NCBI GenBank assembly: GCA_024699125.1
Contig: JAILQE010000004.1
Location: forward strand, 1-64,000
Reading direction: 5' to 3'
DNA: 64,000 nt
Source of the DNA: Candidatus Saccharimonadota bacterium
GTDB lineage: Bacteria > Patescibacteriota > Saccharimonadia > Saccharimonadales > Saccharimonadaceae
Part shown: piece after piece, positions 18,290-26,257 of the stretch
Position numbering within the stretch: position 1 is the first letter of the stretch
Layout: each line of letters opens with the position of its first letter
The notes under the pieces: generated by a model
Database searches by the model: none
The model's input: only the letters and a program-made list of their open reading frames with translations
Told to the model about the DNA's origin: nothing
Made by a program: the position numbers and the translations under genes

Positions 18290-18317
18290 TTGACTTTGTT
18301 TTACGCTTATGTATAAT
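18290..18317 (+). promoter_or_regulatory. Promoter of the WxL-like surface protein gene
   Basis: TTGACT, 16 nt, TATAAT; an AAAGG site precedes the ATG at 18361. Confidence 0.75.
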
Positions 18318-18360
18318 TAGGGGTATAAAAGGTCATAAAAATAAAAAAGAAAGGTAAATT

Positions 18361-18948
18361 ATGTCCAAAAAATTAATCGCAGGACTTGGCACCGTAGCCG
18401 CTCTCGGCATCGCTGCTTTGCCACTCGCTGGTGTTTTTGCCGTTGATGATAGCGCTGAAACTATCGTCCGCGTCAACGTTCCAGAATCAGTGCAATGTCA
18501 ATCTGCTGGCACCGATACTGATTTTGTTTGGTTCGGCAACGTTGCTATCGGTGTTGACGCAGACGAAGCTTTGTCTGTAACTGGCTCAACTAACTCATCT
18601 AACGGTTTTACCATTACTGGTACAGCCACTAACATGGTAAGCGGTACTCTCGCTGACAAGACCCAACCAGACGTACGCGATAACGTCTTCACCGCTGACA
18701 CCTCCGATGCTAGCACGATTGGTTACAACAAGAAAACTGCAGGCGATGGTAAATGGTGGCTCACCACTACTGATAACAATGTCAGTATCTCAGAGTCAGA
18801 CAACACCATCACCTTGACCGGTGTTGCTAACAACGAACGTACTTTCAACATGACCGCAAACGTTCGCCCAGCCTACACAAACAAACCAGGCATTTATCAA
18901 GGCGAGATCAACTGGGTCTGCGCAGTCAATCCTGCTCAACAACCATAA
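18361..18948 (+). CDS. Secreted WxL-like surface protein
   Basis: 195 residues with a signal peptide (cleavage probably after VFA, residue 27). The mature part is Thr/Asn/Asp-rich and beta-prone, with single cysteines near each end (SVQCQSAG and NWVCAVN) that could form one disulphide. There is no membrane or sorting motif, so the protein is released or held by a partner. The repeated threonine-strand pattern and the neighbouring DUF916-like genes suggest it plays the WxL part in a Gram-positive-style WxL surface complex; this is inferred from context more than from a clear motif. Terminator at 18961-18992. Confidence 0.6.
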   Translation: MSKKLIAGLGTVAALGIAALPLAGVFAVDDSAETIVRVNVPESVQCQSAGTDTDFVWFGNVAIGVDADEALSVTGSTNSSNGFTITGTATNMVSGTLADKTQPDVRDNVFTADTSDASTIGYNKKTAGDGKWWLTTTDNNVSISESDNTITLTGVANNERTFNMTANVRPAYTNKPGIYQGEINWVCAVNPAQQP

Positions 18949-18960
18949 GCATGGTTAATT

Positions 18961-18992
18961 AAAAAAATACCACCGCAAGGTGGTATTTTTTT
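18961..18992 (+). terminator. Terminator after the WxL-like gene
   Basis: AAAAAAATACCACC/GGTGGTATTTTTTT with a GCAA loop. Confidence 0.9.
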
Positions 18993-19029
18993 GTCGTCCT
19001 TGGTATAATAGTAAAAAATAAGGAGGTAA

Positions 19030-19959
19030 ATGAAAAAACTATTCCGGGCACTGGCTGTCGTATTTACATTTGTGGGTATTGCTACCATTTTTAGCGCAAA
19101 CGCGAGCGCTATCTCCGACACCGCCCCATACATCGGCATCACACCAGCTAAAGCTGCCATGGAGCTTCTCCCTGGCCAAACCTACACTGGTAGCTTTCAG
19201 GTTACGAACCCTGGCGAGGTGGATTTTAATTACACCATTTCTGTAATGCCATACAAAGTCTATGGCGAAGAATACGACAAACAAGATTTTGCCACCTATG
19301 ATACTCACTCCCTAATCACTGACTGGGTTACTTTCTCTTCGACCAGCGGCCACCTAGAGCCACATACGGCTAGTGATTATATTTTCTACACTATTACCGT
19401 ACCAAACGAGATTAAAATTTGTGGCCAATATGCTGCTATTGCCGCTACGGCCGCTCCTAAAGGCAACAGCGACTCCGGTATCGTTAACGTCACCAGTGCC
19501 GCTATGATTGTCTACGCCGCCATCGACAACTGTGACGCAGGACTCGCCGGTAACGTCCGCATCATCGAAAATAAAATCCCAACCTTCCTCCTGGCCCCAC
19601 CGCTCACCACTACCTCACTCGTCGAAAACAATAGTAATATCCATATCGACGCCACTTATACTTTGCAAGTCTACTCATTCTTCACCGGAGAAGAAGTCTA
19701 CTCCAACGAAGAGCAACCAATGACCTCTATTGTCATGCCAGAAACCAACCGTTTCAAGGCTCAAACTTGGGAAAACACCCCAATCCTCGGCATTTATAGG
19801 GTACGCCAAACCATCAAGGTCTACGACCAGGAATCCGTGGAAGAAAAAATCGTTATCATCTGCCCACTTTGGCTAATTGTGCTCGTATTGTTCGCTATTA
19901 TAATGACCATTTTGTGGCTCAGATCCCGCGCCAAAAATCGCGCTAAAAAAACGAGTTAA
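19030..19959 (+). CDS. DUF916-like anchored surface protein (paralog 1)
   Basis: 309 residues: signal peptide to about ASA (26), an immunoglobulin-like first domain starting GITPAKAAMELLPGQTYTGSFQVTN, a second beta domain, a membrane helix near 278-298 and a short basic tail. This layout matches DUF916-type partners of WxL proteins, which bind peptidoglycan and WxL domains. TATAAT (19003-19008) and AAGGAGG give it its own transcript. A related gene follows and a third copy is at 55582-56511. Confidence 0.7.
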   Translation: MKKLFRALAVVFTFVGIATIFSANASAISDTAPYIGITPAKAAMELLPGQTYTGSFQVTNPGEVDFNYTISVMPYKVYGEEYDKQDFATYDTHSLITDWVTFSSTSGHLEPHTASDYIFYTITVPNEIKICGQYAAIAATAAPKGNSDSGIVNVTSAAMIVYAAIDNCDAGLAGNVRIIENKIPTFLLAPPLTTTSLVENNSNIHIDATYTLQVYSFFTGEEVYSNEEQPMTSIVMPETNRFKAQTWENTPILGIYRVRQTIKVYDQESVEEKIVIICPLWLIVLVLFAIIMTILWLRSRAKNRAKKTS

Positions 19960-19988
19960 TGCTATAATAGAGTTAATAAAGGAGGCTA

Positions 19989-20999
19989 ATGAAAAAGATT
20001 CTAACAAAAGTATTAGGCTTGGCGGCTTTAGTAGCGCTTGGTCTAACCTTCGGCCAAGCTGGAGTTTACGCCGAAGAGGAAACTACCGGTGTTGATACCT
20101 CTGGTACCAGCATCAGCATCACCCCAGTATCAAACGTAATTTCACTCAGTGCTAACAGCACTTATGACTACACCTTCAAGGTTACCAACGGTGGCGACAC
20201 CGATATGCGCTTTGAGGTTTATGCTGCGCCATATTCCTATACCTTCGTAGAAGAAGAAGACGAATATAAACTTGGCTTTTCAAAGGAAAACAGCTACACT
20301 CAAATCACCCGCTGGATTTCCTTCAAGAATGTTGATGGCAACTTCGTAGAACGCCCAGTCTTTAGCGCCGGCCCAGGCGAAACCGTAGAAGTAGCTTACC
20401 GCATTGTTACCCCAGCTGATATGCCAGGTGGTGGCCAATATGCCGTGCTCTTTGCCCACACTCTTTCTAATACTACCGGTGGTAGCGGTATCAAAACCGA
20501 AGCCAGCCCAGGCCTCGTAGTCTATGGCCGCGCTTCTGGCGAAACCCGCAAAAAAGCCACCATTTCTGATCTTAAAATCGAAAAAGAATACACCCGCACT
20601 AAAGGTGGCAAAGAAGAAAGCGTCAAACACATTAATGCCTCAGCCAAAATCAAAAACGATGGTAACGTAGATTTCACCGCCCTTGGCATCCTCAAAGTAG
20701 AAAGCATCTTTGGCTTTGGCGGTTCATATGAAACTGAAACCGGCGATGCCGCCATTTCAATTATCCCAGAAACCGAGCTCACCCTTAAAGATGAGTGGGA
20801 AGGCACCCCATGGTTTGGCTTCTTTAAAGTCACCTGGACCGTGCAAGCAGCCGGCCAAATCGAGACGATCGAAAGCGTCGTAGTCTTAATCCCAGCCACT
20901 GTAATAATTATCGCAATTGTGGTCTTGACAGCATTAGCATTTTGGATTATAATCCTAGTCAGGAAGCGTAAGGCTCGCCGTTCTAAATACATCGTTTAG
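19989..20999 (+). CDS. DUF916-like anchored surface protein (paralog 2)
   Basis: 336 residues with the same plan: signal peptide to about VYA (28), SISITPVSNVISLSANSTYDYTFKVTN, a conserved ITRWISF..DGNFVERP segment, PGGGQYAVLF, a second beta domain and a C-terminal helix with a KRKARRS tail. Shares the order and motifs of the 55582-56511 protein (YTQISRWIKF, DGGQYAVIF). TGCTATAAT and AAAGGAGG precede it. Confidence 0.72.
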   Translation: MKKILTKVLGLAALVALGLTFGQAGVYAEEETTGVDTSGTSISITPVSNVISLSANSTYDYTFKVTNGGDTDMRFEVYAAPYSYTFVEEEDEYKLGFSKENSYTQITRWISFKNVDGNFVERPVFSAGPGETVEVAYRIVTPADMPGGGQYAVLFAHTLSNTTGGSGIKTEASPGLVVYGRASGETRKKATISDLKIEKEYTRTKGGKEESVKHINASAKIKNDGNVDFTALGILKVESIFGFGGSYETETGDAAISIIPETELTLKDEWEGTPWFGFFKVTWTVQAAGQIETIESVVVLIPATVIIIAIVVLTALAFWIIILVRKRKARRSKYIV

Positions 21000-21073
21000 A
21001 ACGAATAGACCATTGCGAGTGGTCGCCTTACAAAGCCAAAACAAAAACATCAAAATAAACAAGAGTGTAGAGT

Positions 21074-22615
21074 ATGAAAAAAATACATCGAAGGGTATTT
21101 GGCCTACTTGGTCTAGCGATTGTTGTGGCTCTCACAGTATTCGCGGCTATTATGCCAACCCCAAACGCCTCCGCTGCTGACGGCACCATTCTTAGGGTGC
21201 GCGTTATCGGCGATGTACCAAACGTAACCATCACAGATGGACCGACTTCTGTTGTCCCAAGTGCGCCAACCCCAATTGTCACCACGCCAGACCAGTCGTT
21301 TACCTATATCAATGAAAAAGTTGATCACGTGGTTGTCACTCTTCACTACGAAGACCCAGATGGGCATACTTCAGATTACACCTTGGATGATTATTATATT
21401 AACTATGTAGCCGACGGCAAAACCATCGATCTTAATCTTGATAACTATGGCTATGGCACCTACACCGTTACGGTATCTGGTGATGGCCAATATGGCTACG
21501 ATGAAGACACGATCTCATTTATCTATGTTCCGGTAAGAATCGACGCTGAGCAGCCAGCTATCGATGAAGACCCGGTGGCTGATTATTTCTATGACGCCAG
21601 CAAAACCGACCACGCCGTTCTAAACGTCTACACTGATGACGGCACTCTTATTTCTACACTCGCAAACATTCCTGTTACTATCGGCAACTTCACCAGCACC
21701 CTGCCATTCGAGGCCAACGGCATGGAAGAAGGCTGGTATAAAGTTGAAATTGTTACCTACGATGACCACAATGACGTAATCGCAACCGCCATTGACCGCT
21801 TCTACTATGATTTGTCCGGCGGCGTGCCAACCCCAACCGAGGTAGACATTGAAGCCGAGCAACCAGCTATCGATGAAGATCCAATCGCCACTTATGACTA
21901 CGACGCTTCGATCACGGATCACGCAATTTTGAATGTGTATGACGATGACGGCAATTTGATCACTGTACTTTCGAACATCCCAGTTACAATTGGCGAATAC
22001 ACTACCACCTTGCCATTTGGCGAGAACAACATGGAAGAAGGCTGGTACAGAGTTGAGATTATCACTTATGACGATCAGGGCAACGTACTTGGCACCGATA
22101 TCGACCGCTTCTTCTACGACCTTTCTGGCGGCGAACCAGCCCCAACCAAGGTTGAAATCGACGCTGAACAACCGGCAATCGACGAAGACCCAGTCGCTAC
22201 CTATGAATATAACGCTTCTATCACGGACCACGCAATTTTGAATGTCTACGACGATGACGGTAATTTAATCACGGTCCTTTCAAATATCCCAGTTACAATC
22301 GGTGAATTCACTACCACCTTACCATTTGGCGAAAACGGCATGGAAAAGGGTTACTACAGAGTAGAAATCATCACCTACGACGAAAACGGTAACGAACTCG
22401 GCAGAGACATCGATCGCTTCTACTACAATCTATCAAAAGTTACCCCAGAACCAAAACCAGATGACGAAGATGTTCCAGATGTACCAAATACCGGTCTCTT
22501 TACCAATCTCAACATCTCCCGTGCAGACTATGTAACTACTGGCCTTATCGTCTTCTTCGCCTCGGCCGTGTTTGCCTTAGTCTACATTGCAAGAAAAGGC
22601 AGCAAACGCCGCTAA
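21074..22615 (+). CDS. Repeat surface protein with VPNTG-type sorting signal
   Basis: 513 residues: signal peptide to about ASA (34), a first beta domain, then three copies of a 102-residue unit beginning near residues 155, 257 and 359 and marked by EQPAIDEDP, TDHAxLNVY and the ending DRFYY(D/N)L. The C terminus has VPNTG (22481-22495), a hydrophobic stretch and KGSKRR, a sortase-type anchor. The repeats are acidic and likely stalk-like, possibly ion-binding. Last gene of the surface cluster; only a weak ribosome site is seen. Confidence 0.8.
   Translation: MKKIHRRVFGLLGLAIVVALTVFAAIMPTPNASAADGTILRVRVIGDVPNVTITDGPTSVVPSAPTPIVTTPDQSFTYINEKVDHVVVTLHYEDPDGHTSDYTLDDYYINYVADGKTIDLNLDNYGYGTYTVTVSGDGQYGYDEDTISFIYVPVRIDAEQPAIDEDPVADYFYDASKTDHAVLNVYTDDGTLISTLANIPVTIGNFTSTLPFEANGMEEGWYKVEIVTYDDHNDVIATAIDRFYYDLSGGVPTPTEVDIEAEQPAIDEDPIATYDYDASITDHAILNVYDDDGNLITVLSNIPVTIGEYTTTLPFGENNMEEGWYRVEIITYDDQGNVLGTDIDRFFYDLSGGEPAPTKVEIDAEQPAIDEDPVATYEYNASITDHAILNVYDDDGNLITVLSNIPVTIGEFTTTLPFGENGMEKGYYRVEIITYDENGNELGRDIDRFYYNLSKVTPEPKPDDEDVPDVPNTGLFTNLNISRADYVTTGLIVFFASAVFALVYIARKGSKRR
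21536..22437 (+). repeat. Three 306-bp coding tandem repeats
   Basis: Units begin near 21536, 21842 and 22148. Units two and three are nearly identical over long stretches at DNA level, which suggests recent duplication or gene conversion. Confidence 0.85.
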
Positions 22616-22625
22616 ACTTTGACTT

Positions 22626-22663
22626 AAAACGGGCGCACCAAACTGCGAGGGCGCCCGTTTTTT
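22626..22663 (+). terminator. Terminator of the surface cluster
   Basis: AAAACGGGCGC/GCGCCCGTTTT with further T's. Confidence 0.85.
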
Positions 22664-22683
22664 GTTTTTTCTAGAAGGGAACC

Positions 22684-22715
22684 ACCAAAAAACCGGCTCC
22701 CCCGGCCGGTTTGGT
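22684..22715 (-). terminator. Terminator of rpmE
   Basis: CCGG core plus AAA/TTT and ACC/GGT pairs; T6 on the minus strand. Confidence 0.75.
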
Positions 22716-22723
22716 GATACAGA

Positions 22724-23053
22724 TTATTCGTTAGCCTTGGCTTTCTTCTCGGCTTCTTTGGCGGCTTTTTTAGCCTTATTCTCGAGGGCATCCTTGAGAG
22801 CTTTGGCTTTTTCGGCACGAGCTTTGAAGCGATCCACACGACCTTCAGTATCGATGATTTTTTCTTCACCGGTAAAGAATGGGTGGGAAGCTGAGGAAAT
22901 TTGAACTTTTACCAATGGATATTCTTTGCCATCGGTCCACTTAATGGTATCTTCGCTTTTGGCCGTAGATTTGGTCAAGAACGAAAAGTTCGCAGTTTCG
23001 TCTGAAAAGACGACGTAGCGATAATCTTTAGGTTGTAATTCTTTTTTGCTCAT
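22724..23053 (-). CDS. rpmE: 50S ribosomal protein L31 (type B) with basic-acidic tail
   Basis: L31 bridges the two subunits. The N-terminal core YRYVVFSDETANFSF, VKVQISSASHPFFTG and DTEGRVDRFKAR is diagnostic, with no zinc cysteines (type B-like). A Lys/Ala/Glu-rich C-terminal helix extends the usual length. A promoter with TTTACT, 17 nt, TATAAT ends about 11 nt before the ATG, so the leader is almost absent. Confidence 0.92.
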   Translation of the reverse strand: MSKKELQPKDYRYVVFSDETANFSFLTKSTAKSEDTIKWTDGKEYPLVKVQISSASHPFFTGEEKIIDTEGRVDRFKARAEKAKALKDALENKAKKAAKEAEKKAKANE

Positions 23054-23103
23054 AGCTGCAAAACATTATACCAGAGATTGCAGAAAAAGTAAACAATTAA
23101 AAA

Positions 23104-23420
23104 GAGGGAGTAACGCTTGGCGTCACTCCCTCGAAACGGGGGGAGAAAAAATGAATATCTGATCGGCTGTGGGGCAGCCGGGGATTGTCGCCCGGGGTTG
23201 CCCCCGGGGTTAGAAGGATAAACCTTATGAATAACCAGCCGAAGCTGGGGGCCGACAAGGTCCCGGGAGCGTTGCCGCTCCCGGATATATTGAAACCGTA
23301 ACAACGGATAATTCTCGCGGACGGCCAATGAGTGGCCGTCCTAGAGGCATTACCAAATGAAGCGTTACGGAAAGTCACCGAAAGGAGGGGGAGGACACGC
23401 ACAGCGTGCGCCTCCCCCGC
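23104..23420 (-). ncRNA. Candidate structured RNA with six GC-rich hairpins and a terminator
   Basis: No ORF fits here. On the minus strand the order is: GGGGGAGG/CCTCCCCC (23387-23418), GGACGGCCA/TGGCCGTCC (23319-23341), CCGGGAGC/GCTCCCGG (23263-23284), CCAGC-TTCG-GCTGG (23235-23248), CCCCGGGG/CCCCGGG with a GCAA-type loop (23191-23209), CGGCTG/CAGCCG (23164-23180) and a strong terminator with T5 (23104-23132). TTGTCG and CGACAA form a longer-range stem around two hairpins. CGGGGGAG can also pair with CTCCCCCCG near the end, closing the RNA as an alternative fold. It may be the 3' part of the 23442-23684 gene's transcript. I could not match tmRNA, RNase P or SRP RNA. Confidence 0.65.
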
Positions 23421-23441
23421 TATGAAAAAACCTACATGGGC

Positions 23442-23684
23442 TCATTCTACCTGCGCACCGTTATGATACATATCAAATGCGGTGCCCATCGCAGGGTCAG
23501 TGATGTCTACTTTAGAAACATTCTTATGAGTAGGCATCTCCGTCTTCTCTTCTTCCTTCTTTTCATTTTTTACAGGCACGGTCACCGGACCGTAAGCGTA
23601 GCTAAGGGGCTGAATCCCCATTTCTACGTCTAATTCATGAATGAATTGAACCTGCTCCTCGTGAAAATTGCGAACCTTTGCCAT
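23442..23684 (-). CDS. Hypothetical protein, 80 aa
   Basis: A small soluble protein starting MAKVRNFHEEQ, with a Lys/Glu-rich middle (VKNEKKEEEKTE). The start follows AAAGGAGG. It is driven by the best promoter of the window (23735-23763) and the structured RNA lies just after its TGA, so the two probably share a transcript. No family recognised. Confidence 0.6.
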   Translation of the reverse strand: MAKVRNFHEEQVQFIHELDVEMGIQPLSYAYGPVTVPVKNEKKEEEKTEMPTHKNVSKVDITDPAMGTAFDMYHNGAQVE

Positions 23685-23734
23685 ATTGTGTCCTCCTTTG
23701 AGAATTTGATCTGGCAACAATAGTTACTCTCCTT

Positions 23735-23763
23735 ATTATACACCAAATAAGCATAATTGTCAA
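23735..23763 (-). promoter_or_regulatory. Full-consensus promoter for the 23442-23684 gene and structured RNA
   Basis: TTGACA, 17 nt, TATAAT, matching the sigma70 consensus exactly. Confidence 0.85.
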
Positions 23764-23838
23764 GAGTTGGCAGGGAAAATCCTTGCATTTATAGATAAAG
23801 TGTGCTACACTATTAGAGTTATTAAATTAATGAAACAG

Positions 23839-23882
23839 CTATGGGAGGTTTCCTGCTCGCATCGCGAGGCAAATGCCCATAG
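23839..23882 (+). promoter_or_regulatory. rpsB mRNA leader hairpin (likely S2 autoregulation)
   Basis: CTATGGG pairs with CCCATAG around an inner CTCG/CGAG hairpin, close before rpsB. Its position and shape fit known S2-binding leaders. Promoter upstream: TTGCAT, 17 nt, TACACT. Confidence 0.7.
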
Positions 23883-23903
23883 TATAAGGAAAGGAAATCA
23901 TAT

Positions 23904-24590
23904 ATGACCGTAAGTGTCGATATGAAGGCTTTGCTCGAAGCTGGTGCCCATTTTGGCCACAAAACGAGCCGCTGGCATCCAAAAATGGCCCCTTACATCC
24001 ACAGTAAGCGCCAAGATGCCCATATTATTAACCTCGAGAAAACCGTAGAAGGTCTCGAAAACGCTTTGCCAAAAATCACCGAAATCGTGAAAAATGGCAA
24101 AAAGGTCCTCTTTGTAGGTACCAAAAAACAGATGAAAGACACCGTTAAGGCTGCCGCTGAATCTGTTGATATGCCTTACGTTACCGTACGCTGGGTTGGT
24201 GGTACTCTCACTAACGTCGAAACCGTTAACCGCCAAATCAAAAAAGTAAAAGACCTCGAGCGCCGTATGGCCTCTGGCGAACTCGAAAATCGCTATTCTA
24301 AGCTCGAAGTTCAACGCTACCAAGAGGAAATCGACCTCTTGAACGAACGCTACGGCGGCATCAAAGAGATGAACGAGCAACCAGCCGCTATCATCGTAGT
24401 TGACGCCATCGAAGACAAGAACGCTATCAAAGAAGCTAACGGTCTTCACATCCCTGTATTTGCAATCACCGACACCAACGTCGATCCAACCAACATCGAC
24501 TACGTGATTCCAGCAAACGACGATGCTCTTAAGGCTGTTAAACTCATCCTTGACTACTTCGTCGAAGCTATCAAAGAAGGTAAAAAATAA
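23904..24590 (+). CDS. rpsB: 30S ribosomal protein S2
   Basis: Starts near the family hallmark LLEAGAHFGHKTSRWHPKMAPYI and contains VGTKKQMKDTVKAAAE, RWVGGTLTN and FAITDTNVDPTNIDYVIPANDDA. 228 residues, normal. AAGGAAA precedes the ATG; tsf follows after 12 nt, the universal rpsB-tsf pair. Confidence 0.97.
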   Translation: MTVSVDMKALLEAGAHFGHKTSRWHPKMAPYIHSKRQDAHIINLEKTVEGLENALPKITEIVKNGKKVLFVGTKKQMKDTVKAAAESVDMPYVTVRWVGGTLTNVETVNRQIKKVKDLERRMASGELENRYSKLEVQRYQEEIDLLNERYGGIKEMNEQPAAIIVVDAIEDKNAIKEANGLHIPVFAITDTNVDPTNIDYVIPANDDALKAVKLILDYFVEAIKEGKK

Positions 24591-24602
24591 TTAGGAGGCA
24601 AA

Positions 24603-25193
24603 ATGGCTGAAATTTCCATTGAACAAATCAAAAAACTTAAAGAGCTCTCTGGTGTTGGCTTGACCGACGCTAAAAACGCTCTCGTTGAAGCCGATGGCGA
24701 CTTTGACAAAGCCCTCGACGCCATGCGCAAAAAAGGCTTGACCAAAGCCGAGAAGCGCGGCGATCGCGAAACCCGCGAAGGTCTCGTCGAATCTTACATT
24801 CACGACGGCCGCCTCGGCGCCATCGTCGAAGTTAACTGCGAAACTTCTTTCGTAGCTAAAACCGATGAATTCAAAACTTTGGCTCACCAAATCGCTATGC
24901 AAATTGCCTCTATGAACCCACTTTACGTGAGCGAAGCAGACATCCCAGAAGATGTTAAAGAAGCCAAAATGAAAGAGCTCGAAGCCAACTTCAAAGGTCC
25001 AGAAAACATGAAAGCTCAAATCCTCGAAGGCCAAGCTAAAAAAGCTTTTGCCGACAAGGTTTTGATGAACCAACCATATATCTTGGACGATACCAAAACT
25101 GTTGAGCAATTCATCAAGGAAGCTATTGCTAAGACTGGTGAAAACATCACCGTTCGCCAATTCAAGCGCATTGAGCTTGGTGTTACTGAATAA
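24603..25193 (+). CDS. tsf: Elongation factor Ts
   Basis: The nucleotide-exchange factor for EF-Tu. The N-terminal UBA-like domain (IKKLKELSGVGLTDAKNALVEADGD) is followed by EGLVESYIHDGRLGAIVEVNCETSFVAKTDEF, the EF-Tu contact core. With 196 residues it has one core subdomain, as in short EF-Ts forms such as that of Thermus. AGGAGG precedes it. The usual next gene, pyrH, is missing; two long palindromes lie there instead. Confidence 0.96.
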   Translation: MAEISIEQIKKLKELSGVGLTDAKNALVEADGDFDKALDAMRKKGLTKAEKRGDRETREGLVESYIHDGRLGAIVEVNCETSFVAKTDEFKTLAHQIAMQIASMNPLYVSEADIPEDVKEAKMKELEANFKGPENMKAQILEGQAKKAFADKVLMNQPYILDDTKTVEQFIKEAIAKTGENITVRQFKRIELGVTE

Positions 25194-25197
25194 TCTA

Positions 25198-25377
25198 GCA
25201 AGCACCAGTAATTAGTTGAACTAGACTTATAAACTTGTTAAAAACACAGCAATAAGCCGAAATTCAAAAAGCAAAATTGAACCCTCCTCTGGAGGGTTCT
25301 TGCTTTTTTCATTCGGTATTGCTGTATTTTTAACGTTTATAAATCTGGTAAAAGTTCAACTAATTACCGGTGCTTGC
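25198..25377. repeat. Long palindrome downstream of tsf, with an internal terminator
   Basis: A 180-nt imperfect inverted repeat. GCAAGCACC, GTAATTAGTTGAACT, TTAAAAA and ACAGCAATA on the left are mirrored on the right at 25311-25377. The tip is a standard terminator (GAACCCTCC/GGAGGGTTC, T6, 25279-25309). A mismatch and small asymmetric bulges break the arms. Confidence 0.88.
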
Positions 25378-25427
25378 CATATCTGTCATTTACCCCAAAC
25401 TCATTGACTTAATTTGATTGCACATTG

Positions 25428-25458
25428 AAAAAGGCACGTCAAAAGCGTGTCCTTTTTC
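25428..25458 (+). terminator. Stand-alone terminator-like hairpin
   Basis: AAAAAGGCACG/CGTGTCCTTTTT between the two long palindromes. Confidence 0.7.
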
Positions 25459-25498
25459 TTGTCTCAAAATAGGTCCTTGTGAGGGGATTATAACTGAG

Positions 25499-25676
25499 CT
25501 CTGGCGGGGAGGGGGTTAACTGGTGAACATTCTGAGCGAACCGGTTTTTTACAGCATTTCCGGACAAAAAACTACGCGGCGTCAGCCGCATTTGTAGTTT
25601 TTTGTTCCGCGAAATGTTGTGAAAAATAAAACCGCGCGAGCGAAGCGTTCGCAAGCTAACCCCCTCCCCACCAGAG
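25499..25676. repeat. Long palindrome upstream of frr
   Basis: A 178-nt imperfect inverted repeat. The outer arms (25499-25518 and 25657-25676) match at 19 of 20 positions. The inner arm ACAAAAAACTAC pairs with GTAGTTTTTTGT near a GCGGC/GCCGC tip. Between them are GC-rich unequal segments including GCGAGCGAAGCG. It ends just before the frr promoter box TATAAT. Confidence 0.88.
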
Positions 25677-25708
25677 TTTATGATATAATTAGGTTATAAG
25701 GAGTTATT

Positions 25709-26254
25709 ATGTTCGATACTAATGAAGACAAGAAAAAAATGACCGCCGTGGTCGACCGCTTCAAAGAAGAAATGAAGAAGGTTCGCACTGGCCGCGCTCA
25801 TCCTGATATGTTAAGCAGCATCAAGGCCGAGGTTTATGGCCAATTTATGCCACTAAACCAAGTCGCCAACGTCACCGCTGCCGATGGCACACTTCTCGTG
25901 ATTACCCCATTTGACCCATCCACTATCCAAGCCATCGCTGCTGCCATCCGTAACGACCAATCACTTGGCCTTAACCCTGCCGATGATGGCCGCGTAATTC
26001 GCGTGCCAATTCCGCCACTCACCGAGGAACGCCGCAAGGAAATCGTTAAAACCGCTTCCTCTAAGGTTGAAGAGGCCAAAGTTGCTATCCGTAACATCCG
26101 TGAAGATGCTCGCAAAGCTATCAAAATCGCTACCGAGCTCTCTGAAGATATCAAGAAGCGCGCCGAAAAAGAAATCGACGACATTACCAAGGAATTCTCT
26201 GATAAAATCGACGCTGAGTTCAAGCTCAAGTCCGATGAAATCATGAAAATTTAG
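25709..26254 (+). CDS. frr: Ribosome recycling factor
   Basis: Splits post-termination ribosomes together with EF-G. Helical domain signatures RFKEEMKKVRTGRAHPDML near residues 16-34 and ALRASR-like EDARKAIKIA near 130 are present; 181 residues is typical. TATAAT (25682-25687) and AAGGAG lie upstream, so it starts a new transcript after the palindrome and overlaps no other gene; uppS follows after 3 nt. Confidence 0.96.
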   Translation: MFDTNEDKKKMTAVVDRFKEEMKKVRTGRAHPDMLSSIKAEVYGQFMPLNQVANVTAADGTLLVITPFDPSTIQAIAAAIRNDQSLGLNPADDGRVIRVPIPPLTEERRKEIVKTASSKVEEAKVAIRNIREDARKAIKIATELSEDIKKRAEKEIDDITKEFSDKIDAEFKLKSDEIMKI

Positions 26255-26257
26255 TTT

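Noticed and set aside
25198-25676. Integron attC sites
   Set aside because: Long imperfect palindromes, but the attC core sites at the ends (RYYYAAC and GTTRRRY) and a cassette array are missing.
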